Below, piece by piece: positions 1 through 12,213 of a DNA stretch of 64,000 bases. Source of the stretch: UBA7803 sp034522075 (lineage in GTDB: Bacteria; Pseudomonadota; Gammaproteobacteria; Pseudomonadales; Azotimanducaceae); the NCBI GenBank assembly GCA_034522075.1, contig JAXHLO010000015.1, positions 1 through 64,000 on the forward strand, read 5' to 3'. Under the pieces are notes generated by a model. The model searched no databases. It saw nothing but the letters and a program-made list of their open reading frames with translations, and was not told the DNA's origin. The position numbers were made by a program, and so were the translations under genes. Position 1 is the stretch's first letter; each line of letters opens with the position of its first letter.

Positions 1-1
1 A

Positions 2-1168
2 GCGGGTCTCATCACTCTGCGCCTGAAGAACGTGCCGTGGGATCAGGCTCTGGAGCTCATTCTCAAGACCAAGGGGCTGGACAAGCGCCAGGTGGGCAAC
101 GTGCTGCTGGTGGCGCCGGCGGCCGAGATCGCCGCGCGGGAGAAGCTCGAGCTCGAGAATCAGAAGCAGATTTCCGATCTGGCACCGCTGCGGACTGAGT
201 TCATCCAGGTGCGCTACGCCAGCGCCAGTGACCTGTTCGCTCTGTTCGATGCTTCGGGCGAAGGCCAGCGCTCCGTGCTCTCGGACCGCGGCAGCGTCAT
301 CGTGGACGAGCGTACCAACGCCATCATCCTCACCGATACGGGCGAGAAGATCGAAGAGTTCCGCCGGGTCATTCAGCAGCTCGATATTCCGGTACGTCAG
401 GTGCTCATCGAGGCCCGCATCGTCACGGCCAACGCCAACTATTCCAAGGAACTGGGCGTGCGCTGGGGCGGCGGGTCGCTGGAAAACGCTGGCGGTGGTC
501 AGTTGCGCATGGGCGGTTCGTTGCAGACCCTGGGCGAATTGCAGAACGTGGCCGTCGAGGGTTCCGGCGAGATCACCAACCCGGGCGCGCTGGCCGTGGA
601 TCTGGGTGTCTCCGGCGCCGGCGCGTCCAGCTTCGGCATCGGCTTCACCAACGAAGGTCTGCTGCTCGATCTGGAATTGTCGGCACTGGCCTCCGACGGT
701 CACGCCGAGGTAGTGGCCCGGCCCAAGGTGATCACGGCGGACAAGTCCTCGGCGCTCATCGAGTCCGGTGTGGAAATCCCCTACCAGGAGGCTTCATCGA
801 GCGGGGCCACGTCCACCTCGTTCAAGGACGCGGTACTGTCGCTGGAGGTCACTCCGCAGATTACGCCGGACGACCGCATCATCATGCGTCTCACGGTGAA
901 ACAGGATACGGTGGGTCAGGTATTCGAAGGGGTGCCGTCCATCAACACCAACGAGATTCAGACCGAGGTGCTGGTGGACAATGCCCAGACCATCGTGCTG
1001 GGCGGCGTCTTCACCACCGACCGCAACGTGTCCACCACGAAGACACCGTTCCTGGGTGATCTGCCTTATATCGGTGCGGCGTTCCGGCGGACGGAGGAGC
1101 GGGACGACAAACAGGAGTTGCTGATCTTCATTACGCCGCGGATCATTAAGGATTCGCTCAGTCGCTGA
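2..1168 (+). CDS. pilQ: Type IV pilus secretin PilQ, C-terminal part (5' end outside window)
   Basis: The reading frame is open from the first bases, so the gene begins upstream; about 388 codons are present. The visible part starts in the last N-domain region (VPWDQALELILKTKGL, then a VLLVAP strand), followed by a linker and the secretin domain. The secretin part shows the signature stretch around VEIPYQEASSSGAT and VTPQITPDDRI, and the end motif TPFLGDLPYIGAAFR followed by ELLIFITPRII. PilQ forms the outer-membrane ring through which type IV pili pass. Its position directly before aroK-aroB is the usual end of pilMNOPQ in gammaproteobacteria. The stop is followed by a hairpin before aroK. 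Confidence 0.95.
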   Translation, partial: AGLITLRLKNVPWDQALELILKTKGLDKRQVGNVLLVAPAAEIAAREKLELENQKQISDLAPLRTEFIQVRYASASDLFALFDASGEGQRSVLSDRGSVIVDERTNAIILTDTGEKIEEFRRVIQQLDIPVRQVLIEARIVTANANYSKELGVRWGGGSLENAGGGQLRMGGSLQTLGELQNVAVEGSGEITNPGALAVDLGVSGAGASSFGIGFTNEGLLLDLELSALASDGHAEVVARPKVITADKSSALIESGVEIPYQEASSSGATSTSFKDAVLSLEVTPQITPDDRIIMRLTVKQDTVGQVFEGVPSINTNEIQTEVLVDNAQTIVLGGVFTTDRNVSTTKTPFLGDLPYIGAAFRRTEERDDKQELLIFITPRIIKDSLSR

Positions 1169-1208
1169 GCGTTTCCTGCCGCTCCCGGCCGATCGCTGGG
1201 GTACACTA

Positions 1209-1234
1209 GACGGCGCCATAAGGGCGCCGTCTTT
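1209..1234 (+). terminator. Perfect 9-bp hairpin with short T run between pilQ and aroK
   Basis: GACGGCGCC pairs perfectly with GGCGCCGTC across a 5-base loop (ATAAG) and is followed by TTT. It could act as a Rho-independent terminator or attenuator after pilQ. It ends only five bases before the aroK ATG, where no Shine-Dalgarno is visible, so it may also influence aroK translation. A TACACT box at 1202-1207 could be a -10 element just upstream. Confidence 0.5.
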
Positions 1235-1236
1235 GT

Positions 1237-1761
1237 ATGAGCAAGCCAAACATCATCCTCATCGGCCTCATGGCCGTGGGCAAGAGTACCGTAGGCCGTA
1301 TGCTGGCCCAGGCACTGGATATGGAATTCCATGACTCCGACCAGGAGATCGAGGCCCGCACGGGGGCGCCGGTGAGCTGGATCTTCGACATGGAAGGCGA
1401 GAGCGGATTCCGCGAACGCGAACATCAGATGCTCGACGAACTGACCCGCCGCCAGGGCATCGTACTGGCGACCGGCGGCGGCGCGGTTCTGCTGCCCTGC
1501 AATCGCACTATGCTCGCGTCCCGCGGCGTGGTCGTGCACCTGGATAGTCCGCTCGAGCGCCTGGTCGAACGCACCCGCCGCGACCGCAAACGTCCCATCC
1601 TGCAGCAGGGCGATCCACAGCAGATCCTCGACCGCCTGCAGCGCGAACGGGAGCCGCTGTACCGTGAGGTTGCCGACTATCGGTTCGTCACCGATCGTCA
1701 GGGTCCCAAGGCGCTGGCTCGGGAAATCGAGCAGCGGCTGCGGGAGGATGGTGTGATATGA
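1237..1761 (+). CDS. aroK: Shikimate kinase AroK
   Basis: Catalyses ATP-dependent phosphorylation of shikimate to shikimate-3-phosphate in the cytoplasmic chorismate pathway. The 174-residue length is normal. It has a Walker A P-loop (GLMAVGKST, residues about 10-18), the shikimate-binding DSDQEIE and GFREREHQM segments, the GGGAV loop (residues about 82-86) and an RDRKRPIL lid. The ATG chosen lines up with known AroK N-termini, although no Shine-Dalgarno precedes it and a hairpin ends five bases upstream. The stop overlaps the aroB start by four bases, implying translational coupling. Confidence 0.96.
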   Translation: MSKPNIILIGLMAVGKSTVGRMLAQALDMEFHDSDQEIEARTGAPVSWIFDMEGESGFREREHQMLDELTRRQGIVLATGGGAVLLPCNRTMLASRGVVVHLDSPLERLVERTRRDRKRPILQQGDPQQILDRLQREREPLYREVADYRFVTDRQGPKALAREIEQRLREDGVI

Positions 1762-2870
1762 ACGCCGGTGACGCTGCAGCGACGGTGGTGGAAGTGGCCC
1801 TGGGGGAGCGAAGTTACCCCATTCACCTGGGCTATGGCCTGCTGCGCGAGCCGGATCTGCTGCGCGGCTGTCTACGCGGCCGCCAGGTAGCGGTGGTGAG
1901 CAACGACGTGGTGGCGCCGCTGTATCTGCAGGCGGTGCGGGAGGCGCTGGAAGCGGATCATCAGGTCGACGTATTCCTGATGGCCGATGGCGAAGAGCAC
2001 AAGAACCTGCAGACCTATTCGCAGCTCATGGATTTTCTGCTGGAACACCGGCACAACCGCACGACCACGTTGCTCGCCCTGGGCGGCGGGGTGGTGGGGG
2101 ATCTCACCGGCTTTGCCGCCGCCACCTTTCAGCGCGGCGTCGATTTCGTGCAGATTCCCACGACTCTGCTGGCGCAGGTGGATTCCTCGGTAGGCGGTAA
2201 GACCGCGGTGAATCATTCCCGGGGTAAGAACATGATCGGCGCGTTCTATCAGCCGCGCTGCGTGATTGCCGACGCCGCGGTACTGGAAACCCTGCCTGAC
2301 CGGGAATACCGGGCCGGCCTCGCCGAAGTCCTGAAATACGGCGTGATCCGGGACGCCGCCTTCTTCGCGCGGCTGGAAGCAGGGGCCGATGCTCTGCGCG
2401 ACCGCCATGCGGAGAATCTGATCGACGCCGTCCGCCGTTCCTGTGAGATCAAGGCCGACGTGGTGGCTGCCGATGAGCGTGAAGGCGGTATCCGCGCCAT
2501 CCTGAATTTCGGCCATACCTTCGGTCATGCCATCGAGACCCTGACCGGCTACCGGCAGTTCCTGCACGGTGAGGCGGTCGCCATGGGTATGGTGATGGCG
2601 GCGGATCTGTCCTGGCGCCAGGGATTGTTGCCGGGCGCCGATGCACGGCGCATCCGGGCTGTTCTGGAGAGGCTGGGTCTGCCGGTGACACCCCCCGCTC
2701 TGGCGCCGGAAGCTATGCTTGCGGCCATGGGCATGGACAAAAAAGTTCTGGACGGGCGCCTGCGGCTGGTTCTGGCGACATCGCTGGGCAGCGCCGTCGT
2801 TACCGACGACGTCGACCAGGCAGCATTGCAGCGGACGCTGGCGGCCAGGGATGGGCTGTGCGATGAGTGA
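1758..2870 (+). CDS. aroB: 3-Dehydroquinate synthase AroB
   Basis: Converts DAHP to 3-dehydroquinate, the second step of the shikimate pathway, using NAD and a divalent metal. The 370-residue protein has the family hallmarks: GGGVVGDLTGFAAATFQRG, the QIPTTLLAQVDSSVGGKTAVN stretch that binds NAD and substrate, and the metal-ligand region NFGHTFGHAIE near residue 255. It overlaps aroK by ATGA at its start, and its end overlaps the next gene (ATGAGTGA). aroK-aroB therefore form one transcription unit that continues into the damX-like gene, the usual order in gammaproteobacteria. Confidence 0.96.
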   Translation: MNAGDAAATVVEVALGERSYPIHLGYGLLREPDLLRGCLRGRQVAVVSNDVVAPLYLQAVREALEADHQVDVFLMADGEEHKNLQTYSQLMDFLLEHRHNRTTTLLALGGGVVGDLTGFAAATFQRGVDFVQIPTTLLAQVDSSVGGKTAVNHSRGKNMIGAFYQPRCVIADAAVLETLPDREYRAGLAEVLKYGVIRDAAFFARLEAGADALRDRHAENLIDAVRRSCEIKADVVAADEREGGIRAILNFGHTFGHAIETLTGYRQFLHGEAVAMGMVMAADLSWRQGLLPGADARRIRAVLERLGLPVTPPALAPEAMLAAMGMDKKVLDGRLRLVLATSLGSAVVTDDVDQAALQRTLAARDGLCDE

Positions 2871-4336
2871 ACGGGAAGCCGACAAGCCTGCTGCTGCAGC
2901 GCCCCCGCCGGCCGAGAGTTTCTTCGAACGCGGAGACCGCCGCACTCACCTGGAACAACTGCGCCATCTGTCTCAGTGGTCCAGGCGGGTTCTGCTCGTT
3001 ACCGGTCCGCGGGATGTGGGCAAGACCACATTGTATCGGCAGCTTTCCGCCACCCTGGAACCCAGAGCAAAGGCGGCCCGCATCAATGGCACGCTGGCCA
3101 GCGGCACCCGGGAAGTACTCAATGCCATGGTTCAGGGCTTCGGGCTCGCCGCGCCTGGCGAACGCCGACGTTCAGGTACTCAGCGAATTGATTGCCGACC
3201 ACGGCCTGGCCCAGCAGCGCTCCGACCGATTCTGTGTCACCCTCATCGACGATGCCGATGCGCTGGAACCCAGGGCACTGGAATGCCTGGTGAGCTTGTG
3301 CGCCAGCTCACCGATGCGCCTGGTGCTGTTTGGTGAGGTCCGGCTGGTACCGGCCCTGGAACGGCTGGCGGAGCCCGCCGGCGTCGAGTGGCACGAGATA
3401 CGGCTCACCGGTTTTGGTGCCGAGGAAGCCCGCGCCTACCTGGAGTGGCACCTGCGCCAGCAGGGTTACGCCGACGAGCTGCCGTTTTCCGAAGCCGAGA
3501 TCAAGGAAATCACCCGGCTTTCCGAAGGATTGCCCGGGCGCATCAACAAGATGGCCAGAGTGCTGCTGGCACGCATCGAATCCACCGGCGAAGGCCCGGC
3601 GCGCCGGCCCTTTCCTGCCCTGCACACGGCTCTGCTGGCAGCCCTGATAGCGGTATTGGGCGGTCTATACCTGTGGTGGCAGCCGACGGAATCCGGCGGT
3701 GACCGACAGCCGGTCCGGGTGGAAACGGTAGCCGTGCCGGCACCGCGTCCGATCCAGTCGGCAGACTCTGCGGCGACTGATCCGCAGCAGCAGGAGCAGA
3801 TTGCACCGCCGGCGCAGATGACAGAGGCGGAGCCTGAAACAGCGAAGCCCGCAGCAGAGGTGCCGGTCGCCGGGGATGGCGCCAATGAGGAGCCGGCAAC
3901 CGAGGATCCAGCCACCAATGAAACCCCGGCAGCGGAACCGGTTACGGAAGCTCCAGCCGCAGAGCAAGCGGCGACGCCGGACCAGTCTGCCACCGGGAAT
4001 CAGCCTGACGAGCCCGCGGCGTCGGACGGCGTTCGTGACGCAGCGTGGATCATGGGTCAGCCGGCGGCGCGCTACACGCTGCAGTTGGCATCGTTTTCCA
4101 CCGCTGAGCGGGCCGAGGCGTATACCGCTGGCCAGAACCGGCCCGGTGAGTTCGCCCGCTATCGGCTGCAGCGTGACGGCGGCATTCTCCACGTCGTCAT
4201 CTTCGGTTCATTCGAAGACCGTGCCGCAGCGGAAGCGGCCGCGCGCGACCTGCCTGCCGAAGTCGGCAATGTGCAGCCGTGGATCAGGACTTTCGGTCAG
4301 GTCCAGGAGGCTGTGCGCACCGCGCTGCAGTCCTGA
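2863..4336 (+). pseudogene. DamX-like AAA/SPOR-domain membrane protein, single frameshift
   Basis: About 490 codons once one frameshift is bridged. The first frame (from ATG 2863, overlapping the aroB stop) encodes an ATPase-like start with the P-loop TGPRDVGKTTLYRQL. The frame then changes at GCGCCTGGCG near 3151-3160. Dropping one base there restores LAAPANADVQVLSEL, and the second frame continues with the AAA Walker B-like VTLIDDADALEPRAL. After that come a membrane segment (LLAALIAVLGGLYLWW, about residue 250), a long Pro/Glu/Ala-rich linker and a C-terminal SPOR domain (YTLQLASFSTAERAEAY) that should bind denuded septal peptidoglycan. Homologues sit between aroB and glt genes in relatives and act in cell division. 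A sequencing error is as likely as true inactivation. Confidence 0.8.
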
Positions 4337-4338
4337 GG

Positions 4339-5810
<1,472 letters not shown>

Positions 5811-5815
5811 GTACG

Positions 5816-8800
5816 TCATTCCGTCGTCGTTCCCGGTGCCAGCCGGCCGGCTGACGGCGCGTTCTGGCTCGCTGCTCCAGCACGCGCTTGAAGTCGGTGG
5901 GCATGACTTCGACGAACTGCCGCGGCTGCGCGCTCCCAGTTCGACAGCAGCGCCTGCGCTACCGTGGAGCCGGTGAATTCGGCATGCCGTGCAATCAGCC
6001 GGCGGACTTCCTCGATCTCTTCACTGATGACCAGTTCCTCGAGCTCGACCATCTCCATGTTGCACCTGTCCGGAAACAGCGCGTGTGGATCCCAGACGTA
6101 GGCGATGCCGCCGGACATGCCGGCGGCGAAGTTGCGCCCGGTCGGGCCGAGGATCACCACCCGCCCGCCGGTCATGTACTCGCAGCCGTGGTCGCCGACG
6201 CCTTCGACGACGGCGGTGGCGCCGGAGTTGCGGACGCAGAAACGCTCGCCGGCCGCGGCCGCCGGAAGTAGGCCTCGCCGTCGGTGGCGCCGTAGAGCGC
6301 GACGTTGCCGACGATGATGTTGTCCTCGGGCACGAAGATCGCGTCGCCTGGGCGGATAGACGATGACGCTTGCCGCCGGAGAGGCCCTTGCCGACGTAGT
6401 CGTTGGCGTCGCCTTGCCAGCTCGATGGTCACGCCGCGGGCGCAGCCACGCGCCGAAGCTCTGTCCGGCGCTGCCGTGGAACTTGATGTGGATGGTGTCG
6501 TCGGGCAGGCCGTCCTCGCCGTAGCGTCGGGACGATCTCGTGGCCGAGCATCGTGCCGACCGCGCGGTTGGTGTTGCGGATGGGCAGCTCGATCGCGACC
6601 GGCTCGCCGCCGGTCGAGGGCCGGGCTGGGCCGAGCGTCATCGGGTCGTGTCCAGCGCCGTCGTCGAGGCCGTGGTCCTGCTGCGATCAGCTAGCGGCAC
6701 GACCGACGCTCGGGCGGGCTTCCGGCGGGGTCGAGGATGGGCGACAGGTCGAGCCCGTCGGCCTTCCAGTGGTCGATGCGCCTGCGTCGGCTGCGAGCAG
6801 GTCCACGCGGCCGACCATCTCGTCGACGGTGCGGAAGCCGAGCTGCGGCCATGATCTGCGCGGAGCTCCTCGGCGACCATGAACATGGTAGTTGACGACG
6901 TGCTCGGGCTGGCCGGTGAACTTCTTGCGCAGCACCGGGTCCTGGGTGGCGATGCCGACCGGGCAGGTGTTCAGGTGGCACTCGCGCATCATGATGCAGC
7001 CGATGCGCGATCAGCGGCGCGGTGGCGAAGCCGAACTCCTCGGCGCCCGAGCAGCGCGGCGATGACCACGTCGCGGCCGGTCTTCAGCTGGCCGTCGGTC
7101 TGCGACGCGCGACGCGGCCGCGCAGGTCGTTGATGCACCAGGGTCTGCTGGGTCTCGGCGAGGCCCAGTTCCCAGGGCAGCGCCGGCGTGCTTGATGCGA
7201 GGTCAGCGGCGAGGCGCCGGTGCCGCCGTCGTGGCCGCGAGATGAGGATGTGCGTCGGCGTGCGCCTTGGCCACGCCGGCGGCGACCGTGCCGACGCCGA
7301 CCTCGGCGCCCAGCTTCACGCTGATGCGCGCGTCGGGATTGGCGTTCTTCAGGTCGTGAATGAGCTGCGCCATGTCCTCGATGGAGTAGATGTCGTGATG
7401 AGGCGGCGGACTGATCAGCCCCACCCCCGGCGTGGAGTGACGGATGGTGGCGATGTATTCGTCGACCTTGTGACCGGGCAGCTGGCCGCCCTCGCCGGGC
7501 TTGGCGCCCTGGGCCGATCTTGATCTGGAGCTCGTCGGCGTTGGCCAGGTACTCGCTGGTGACGCCGAAGCGGCCCGGACGCGACCTGCTTGATGGCGCG
7601 ATGCGCCGGCAGTCGCCGTTCGCGTCGGCGGCTTGAAGCGCTCGGGATCCTCGCCGCCCTCGCCGGTGTTGCGACTTGCCGCCGATGCGGTTCATGGCGA
7701 TGGCGAGCGTCTCGTGGGCCTCCTGGCTGATAGCGAGCCGAAGCGACATCGCCGCCGGTGGCGAACCGCTCGACGATCGCCTCGGCCGGCTCGACCTCGT
7801 CGAGCGGGATCGGGCTCGTCGGCGTCGCTTGCAACTGCGAGCAGGCCGCGCAGCGTGCATCGGCTGGCGGCCTGCGTCGTTGACTGCTCGGCGAATCGCC
7901 AGTAGGCGCCTCGGCCGTCGCTGCGGCGCGGCGACCTGGCAGCGCGGCGATGGCGCTGGGGTCCAGCATGTGCGCGCTCGCCGCTCGGCCGCCAGTGGAA
8001 GCTCGCCGGGGTTGGGCAGCGCGTGACTGCGCACGCGTCGCGCGGCGGGATAGCCGAGCTCGTGGCGACGCAGCGCCTCCTCGGCGAGCACGTCGAAGCC
8101 GACGCCCTGGATGCGGCTGGCGCGTGTCCGCGAAGCAGCGGTCGATGACCTGCTCGTTCGAGCCCGACGGCCTCGAAGATCTGCGCGCCCTTGATAGGAC
8201 TGCGCAGGGTCGAGATGCCCATCTTGCGACATGACCTTGAGCATGCCCTTGCCGAGCGGCCTTGCGGTAGTGCTCGACGATCTGCTCGTCGGTCGAGCTC
8301 GCTCGTGCAGTATCCGTCGCGCGGCGATCTGCGGACAGCGCCTCGAAGGCCAGATACGGGTTGATCGGCGTCGGCACCGTAGCCGACGAGCAGTGCAGAA
8401 GTGGTGCACCTCGCGCGGCCTCGCCGGCTCTCGACGCACGATGCCGATCTGGTGCGCTGTGCGCGTGCGCACCAGGTGGTGGTGCACGGCGCCGACGGCG
8501 AGCAGCGGCCGGGATCGGCACGCGATCGCGGCCGACGCTGCGGTCGGAGAGCACGACGATCGCGTAGCCCGTCGTCGATCGCGCCGGCTCCGCCTCGGCT
8601 GGCAGATGCGCGTCGCAGCGCGCTGCTGCAGGCCCGTCTTGCGCCGCGCCGCTTCGCGGATAGGCTGATGTCGATGGTCGGCGATGCGATCCAGCCCGCG
8701 GTGGTCCATGTGCTTGATCGCGGCCAGCTGCTCGTTGGTGAGGATCGGGTGGGGCAGTCGCAGCCGATGCGCCTGGCTCTCGGCGGTCTCGCAGCAGGTT

Positions 8801-10548
8801 GCCCTCGGGGCCGACGTAGCACTCGAGCGACATGATGATCTCTTCGCGGATCGAGTCGATCGGCGGGTTGGTCACCTGCGCGAAGAGCTGCTTGAAGTAG
8901 TCGTAGATCAGCCGCGGCTTGTCGGACAGCACCGCCAGCGCCGCGTCGTTGCCCATCGAGCCGAGCGGCTCTTGCGCATCTCTCGCACCATGCGGCAGCG
9001 AGCATGAACTGCATGGTCTCCGACGGTGTAGCCGAAGGCCTGCATGCGCGGCATCAGCGTGTCCGGATCGAAGCTACGGCGGCTTCGGCTCGCGGTCCAG
9101 TTCGCTGAGGTCGATCCGCTGGTCGTCGAGCCACTCGCCGTAAGGACGTGCTGGCCGGCGATGTCTGCTTGATCTCATCGTCGGCGATGATGCGGCCCTG
9201 CTCGAAGTCGACCAGGAACATGCGGCCCGGTTGCAGCCGGCCCTTGATCTACCACCTGCTCCGGATCGACGTGCAGCACGCCCACTTCGCTAGGCCATGA
9301 TGCACCTGTCGTCGTCGGTGACGTAGTAGCGGCTTGGCCGCAGACCATTGCGGTCGAGCACCGCCCCCAGGTAAGTGCCGTCGGTGAAGGCAATCGACGC
9401 CGGCCCGTCCCAGGGCTCCATCAGGCAGGAGTGGTACTCGTAGAACGCCCGCTTCGCTCGTCGGCATGGTTGCGTGGTTCTGCCACGCCTCGGGGATCAT
9501 CATCATGACCGCCTCCGGCAGCGTCGGCCGGCTCATGCAGCAGCAGTTCCAGCACGTTGTCGAAGGTGCCGGAGTCGGAGCAGTTCGGGCTCGACGATGG
9601 GGAACAGCTTCGTCGAGATCGTCGCCGAAGCAGGTCGCGCTCGCAACCACGCCCTGCGCGGGCGTGCATCCAGTTGCGTGTTGCCGCGCAGCGGTGTTGA
9701 TCTCACCGTTGTGGCTCATGAAGCGGTTGGGCTGGGCGCGGTCCCAGGAGGGGAACGTGTTGGTGCTGAAGCGCGAGTGCACCATGGCCAGATGCGATTC
9801 GAAATCGTCGTCGAGCAGGTCGGGATAGAATGGGAAGATCTGATCCGGGGTGAGCATGCCCTTGTAGACGATGACCTTGGTGGACAGCGAGCAGATGAAG
9901 AAGTGCTTACGCTGTACCAGATTCTCGTCGCCGCGCAGACGATGGGTGCCATGCTTGCGGATCACATACAGCTTGCGCTCGAAGTCCTCGCCGGCCACTC
10001 CGTGCGCGCCGATGAATAGCTGCGCGAAGTAAGGCATCGCGGCGCGGGCCGCTTTGCCGATGCCGGCACCGTCGGGATGCACCGGCAGGCGCGCCAGCCC
10101 AGCAGTGTCTGCCCGGCCGCTGCGATTTCTTCCTCGAGCACTGCCATGCAGTGGGCGACGCTCGTCGTCCATCGCGGCGGACAAGAATACGTGCCGACGC
10201 CGTACACGACCGCCGCTCGGGCAGCGTGGTGTTCAGCTCCGAGTCTCGCGGCGGCGCTTACGCAGGAACTATGTCGGCAGGCCAGCCAGATATGCCGGCG
10301 CCGTCGCCGGTGTTTTTCTCGTAGCCAACGCCGCCGCGGTGCTCCATGCAGCAGTTCATGTCGTGGGCATCCAGGATGATCTGGCGGCTGGGCCGGCCCT
10401 TGATGTCGCAGACGAAGCCGACACCGCAGTTGTCTCTTTCGTTGTCGGGATCGTACAGCCCCCGCTTCGAGGGCCAGATATCCTGCGGCTCGGATGCACG
10501 GTCGTCCGGCCGTTCCCCCGGCAGCCCGGCGGATGCTAAGTGGTTCAT
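5816..10548 (-). pseudogene. gltB: Glutamate synthase large subunit GltB, with dozens of small indels
   Basis: Ferredoxin/NADPH-type glutamate synthase large chain: N-terminal glutaminase, FMN-binding synthase domain and C-terminal GXGXG helix. The N-terminus (10548-10258) is intact, with the class II amidotransferase NCGVGFV and HRGGVGYEKNTGDGAG. Further intact patches are HSRFSTNTFPSWDRAQPNRF (about 9800), GLISPPPHHDIYSIEDMAQL (about 7400), the 3Fe-4S region CHLNTCPVGIATQ (about 6970) and GDAIFVPEDNIIVGNVALYG (about 6310). Between patches the frame changes every few tens of bases. The protein is otherwise well conserved and I noticed few missense-like changes. The span is 4.73 kb, slightly long for this family, as expected if insertions dominate. 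The stop at 5816 lies five bases before gltD. Read as a poor consensus or, less likely, a very recent multi-hit pseudogene. Confidence 0.85.
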
Positions 10549-10864
10549 GCTACTGCTCTCTGGTCAGTTGTATCTTCACCTTGCGTTGATGAGCCCGGTG
10601 ACGGGGCGTATGCATCCGTTCGGGCGCATAAAGCCCTCCCGCGGGGCTTCGCCCAGCAGGGTACGCACCATGGCAGCTCCGGAGGTTACCTGAGGGTGCT
10701 CGGCCGGAGCCTTCGGTTCAATGCTTGCTGCAAAGTAACGTGTTGATTTTACTTATTTTTCGTCGCAAGCTGAAGATGCGGTTCGCGCGCGAGGAACGAA
10801 ACATGTCAGAAATGGAGCGGCGAATCAAGCTTGACGCAACGCCGTCCGGGACACCGCAGCGGGC
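10549..10864. promoter_or_regulatory. Intergenic region upstream of gltB with leader hairpin
   Basis: No gene is seen in these 316 bases. Read on the minus strand, an A/T-rich patch (about 10740-10775) could hold the gltB promoter: TAAAAT as a -10 with a weak TTCAGC 17 bases upstream. About 200 bases of leader would follow, including a small hairpin (AAGCCC 10631-10636 pairing with GGGCTT 10644-10649). These assignments are inference. The other end holds only the 3' flank of the GNAT gene. Confidence 0.35.
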
Positions 10865-11650
10865 TCAATCGGCGATCCGGTACCAGTAGCGGTAAAGGGG
10901 TTCGAAACCCAGACGCTGGTACATGCCGCGGGCCGCATGGTTGTCCGCCACCATCTGCAGATAGGCGCGCCGGGCCCCCTGGGCATGGGCCCAGTTGAGC
11001 AGCCCCGCGACCAGTTCGGTGCCATGCCCGGCACGCCGGGCGTCGGGCCGGGTGACCACGTCGAACAACCCCACCAGGTCGTCCTCGAGTACCGCCAGAC
11101 CGCAAGCCAGCGGCGCCTCGGCAGTGCCGATCGCGGCGAACGCGCAGGGCAGCGGAATGCCGCGCAGGATAGCGCCGTGCAGCGACCGGGCCGCCGCCGT
11201 GGTGCGGGCATCGGGCATGCCGGCAAGCTGGCCATAGACGTCGAGCCAGCGCTGGGCCGGCAGCAGGCACAGCCGTTCGGACGGCTCGGGGCGCGCCTCC
11301 ATGGTCAGGGTCAGAACCTCGGTGGGATCCCGATCCCGGTAGCCGCGGCCAGCCAGGAGCTCGTCCAGGTCATTTTCGCCGCCAATGGACGTCAGCCGGA
11401 ATATGGTTTTCAGGCGTTCCCGTGCATACAGGTTTTCGCAGAAGCGCACCTTGTCCGTCAGCGGCCGATCGCCTGAATAAAGAGGCACCACGCAATTGGC
11501 CCGCTTGGTGAAGCCCTGGGCGAAACGCAGCAGCCAGCCGTCCAGCAGCACCTGATGCAGGGCCGGCCAGGCATTCAACGAAGCCTCTTCCACGCGCCGG
11601 CTCAGTTGCCGGGCAGGCAGTGGCCGCTCGATTTGCTCTACCGGGGTCAT
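10865..11650 (-). CDS. GNAT-family N-acetyltransferase
   Basis: 261 residues. The C-terminal half is a GNAT fold: a VGLFDVVTRP beta strand, an acetyl-CoA-binding loop in RRAGHGTELVAGLLNWA (residues about 200-217), then LQMVADNHAARGMYQRLGFEPLYRYWYR, the typical last strands and Asn/Tyr region. The N-terminal half (ALHQVLLDGWLLRFAQGFTKRAN) is typical of a GNAT subgroup with a long N-terminal extension, and the substrate is unknown. It is divergent from the Nudix gene starting 45 bases away. No regulatory element is evident. Confidence 0.85.
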   Translation of the reverse strand: MTPVEQIERPLPARQLSRRVEEASLNAWPALHQVLLDGWLLRFAQGFTKRANCVVPLYSGDRPLTDKVRFCENLYARERLKTIFRLTSIGGENDLDELLAGRGYRDRDPTEVLTLTMEARPEPSERLCLLPAQRWLDVYGQLAGMPDARTTAAARSLHGAILRGIPLPCAFAAIGTAEAPLACGLAVLEDDLVGLFDVVTRPDARRAGHGTELVAGLLNWAHAQGARRAYLQMVADNHAARGMYQRLGFEPLYRYWYRIAD

Positions 11651-11694
11651 CGCTGCACGATAGCAGGGTTGCGGGGAATCAGGGAGGCCGGGCC

Positions 11695-12135
11695 ATGAGC
11701 CGGGACCGGTTTGCAGTGGTGGTGCACGTACTGCTGTTCGACCGGGCCAGCCACCCGAACGAGCTCTTTCTGCTGCGCCGTGCCGGTACCGGCTTCATGG
11801 ATGGCTTTTACGTGCCGCCCGGCGGGCATCAGGAAGCCGGTGAAAGCGTCCTGGAAGCGGCTCGTCGGGAGGTTCGCGAGGAAGCCGGCTTCGATCCCGG
11901 GATCCTGACGCCGGTCTGTGTGCTGCCATACCGCTCCGGCCGGCATCAGGGCATCAACTTCGTGTTCGAGACGGACGTGGGGCAGGCGCAGCCGCTTCTC
12001 GGTGAGCCTGAGCGAAGTGATCGCGCCGAATGGCTGCCTCTGCACGCTCTGCCGGAACCCCTGGCGCCGTGGCTGGCCGATGCCCTGGAACTGCGTGAGC
12101 AGGGCGGGTGGTTTCGCGAGTTGGCTTATTCCTAG
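11695..12135 (+). CDS. Nudix hydrolase
   Basis: 146 residues. A complete Nudix box, GGHQEAGESVLEAARREVREEAGF, spans residues about 41-64 and matches GX5EX7REUXEEXGU. Nudix enzymes hydrolyse nucleoside diphosphates linked to another group. The exact substrate cannot be assigned, but the short single-domain form resembles MutT-like or dNTP-cleaning members. The ATG at 11695 follows GGAGGCCGGGCC. An in-frame start 75 bases upstream would overlap the divergent GNAT gene and lacks family similarity. Confidence 0.88.
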   Translation: MSRDRFAVVVHVLLFDRASHPNELFLLRRAGTGFMDGFYVPPGGHQEAGESVLEAARREVREEAGFDPGILTPVCVLPYRSGRHQGINFVFETDVGQAQPLLGEPERSDRAEWLPLHALPEPLAPWLADALELREQGGWFRELAYS

Positions 12136-12213
12136 GTGACCCTGACCGTATTCACGCCACCGGGCACTTAGGTACAATGCGCGCCCCTAGTCGAGGCTAA
12201 CGGAGATCGGCCC

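Noticed and set aside
7084..8956. Arg/Ala-rich long frames in the gltB region, suggestive of a novel repetitive protein
   Set aside because: They are pieces of GltB in shifted frames; recognisable GltB patches appear in all three frames over the same bases.
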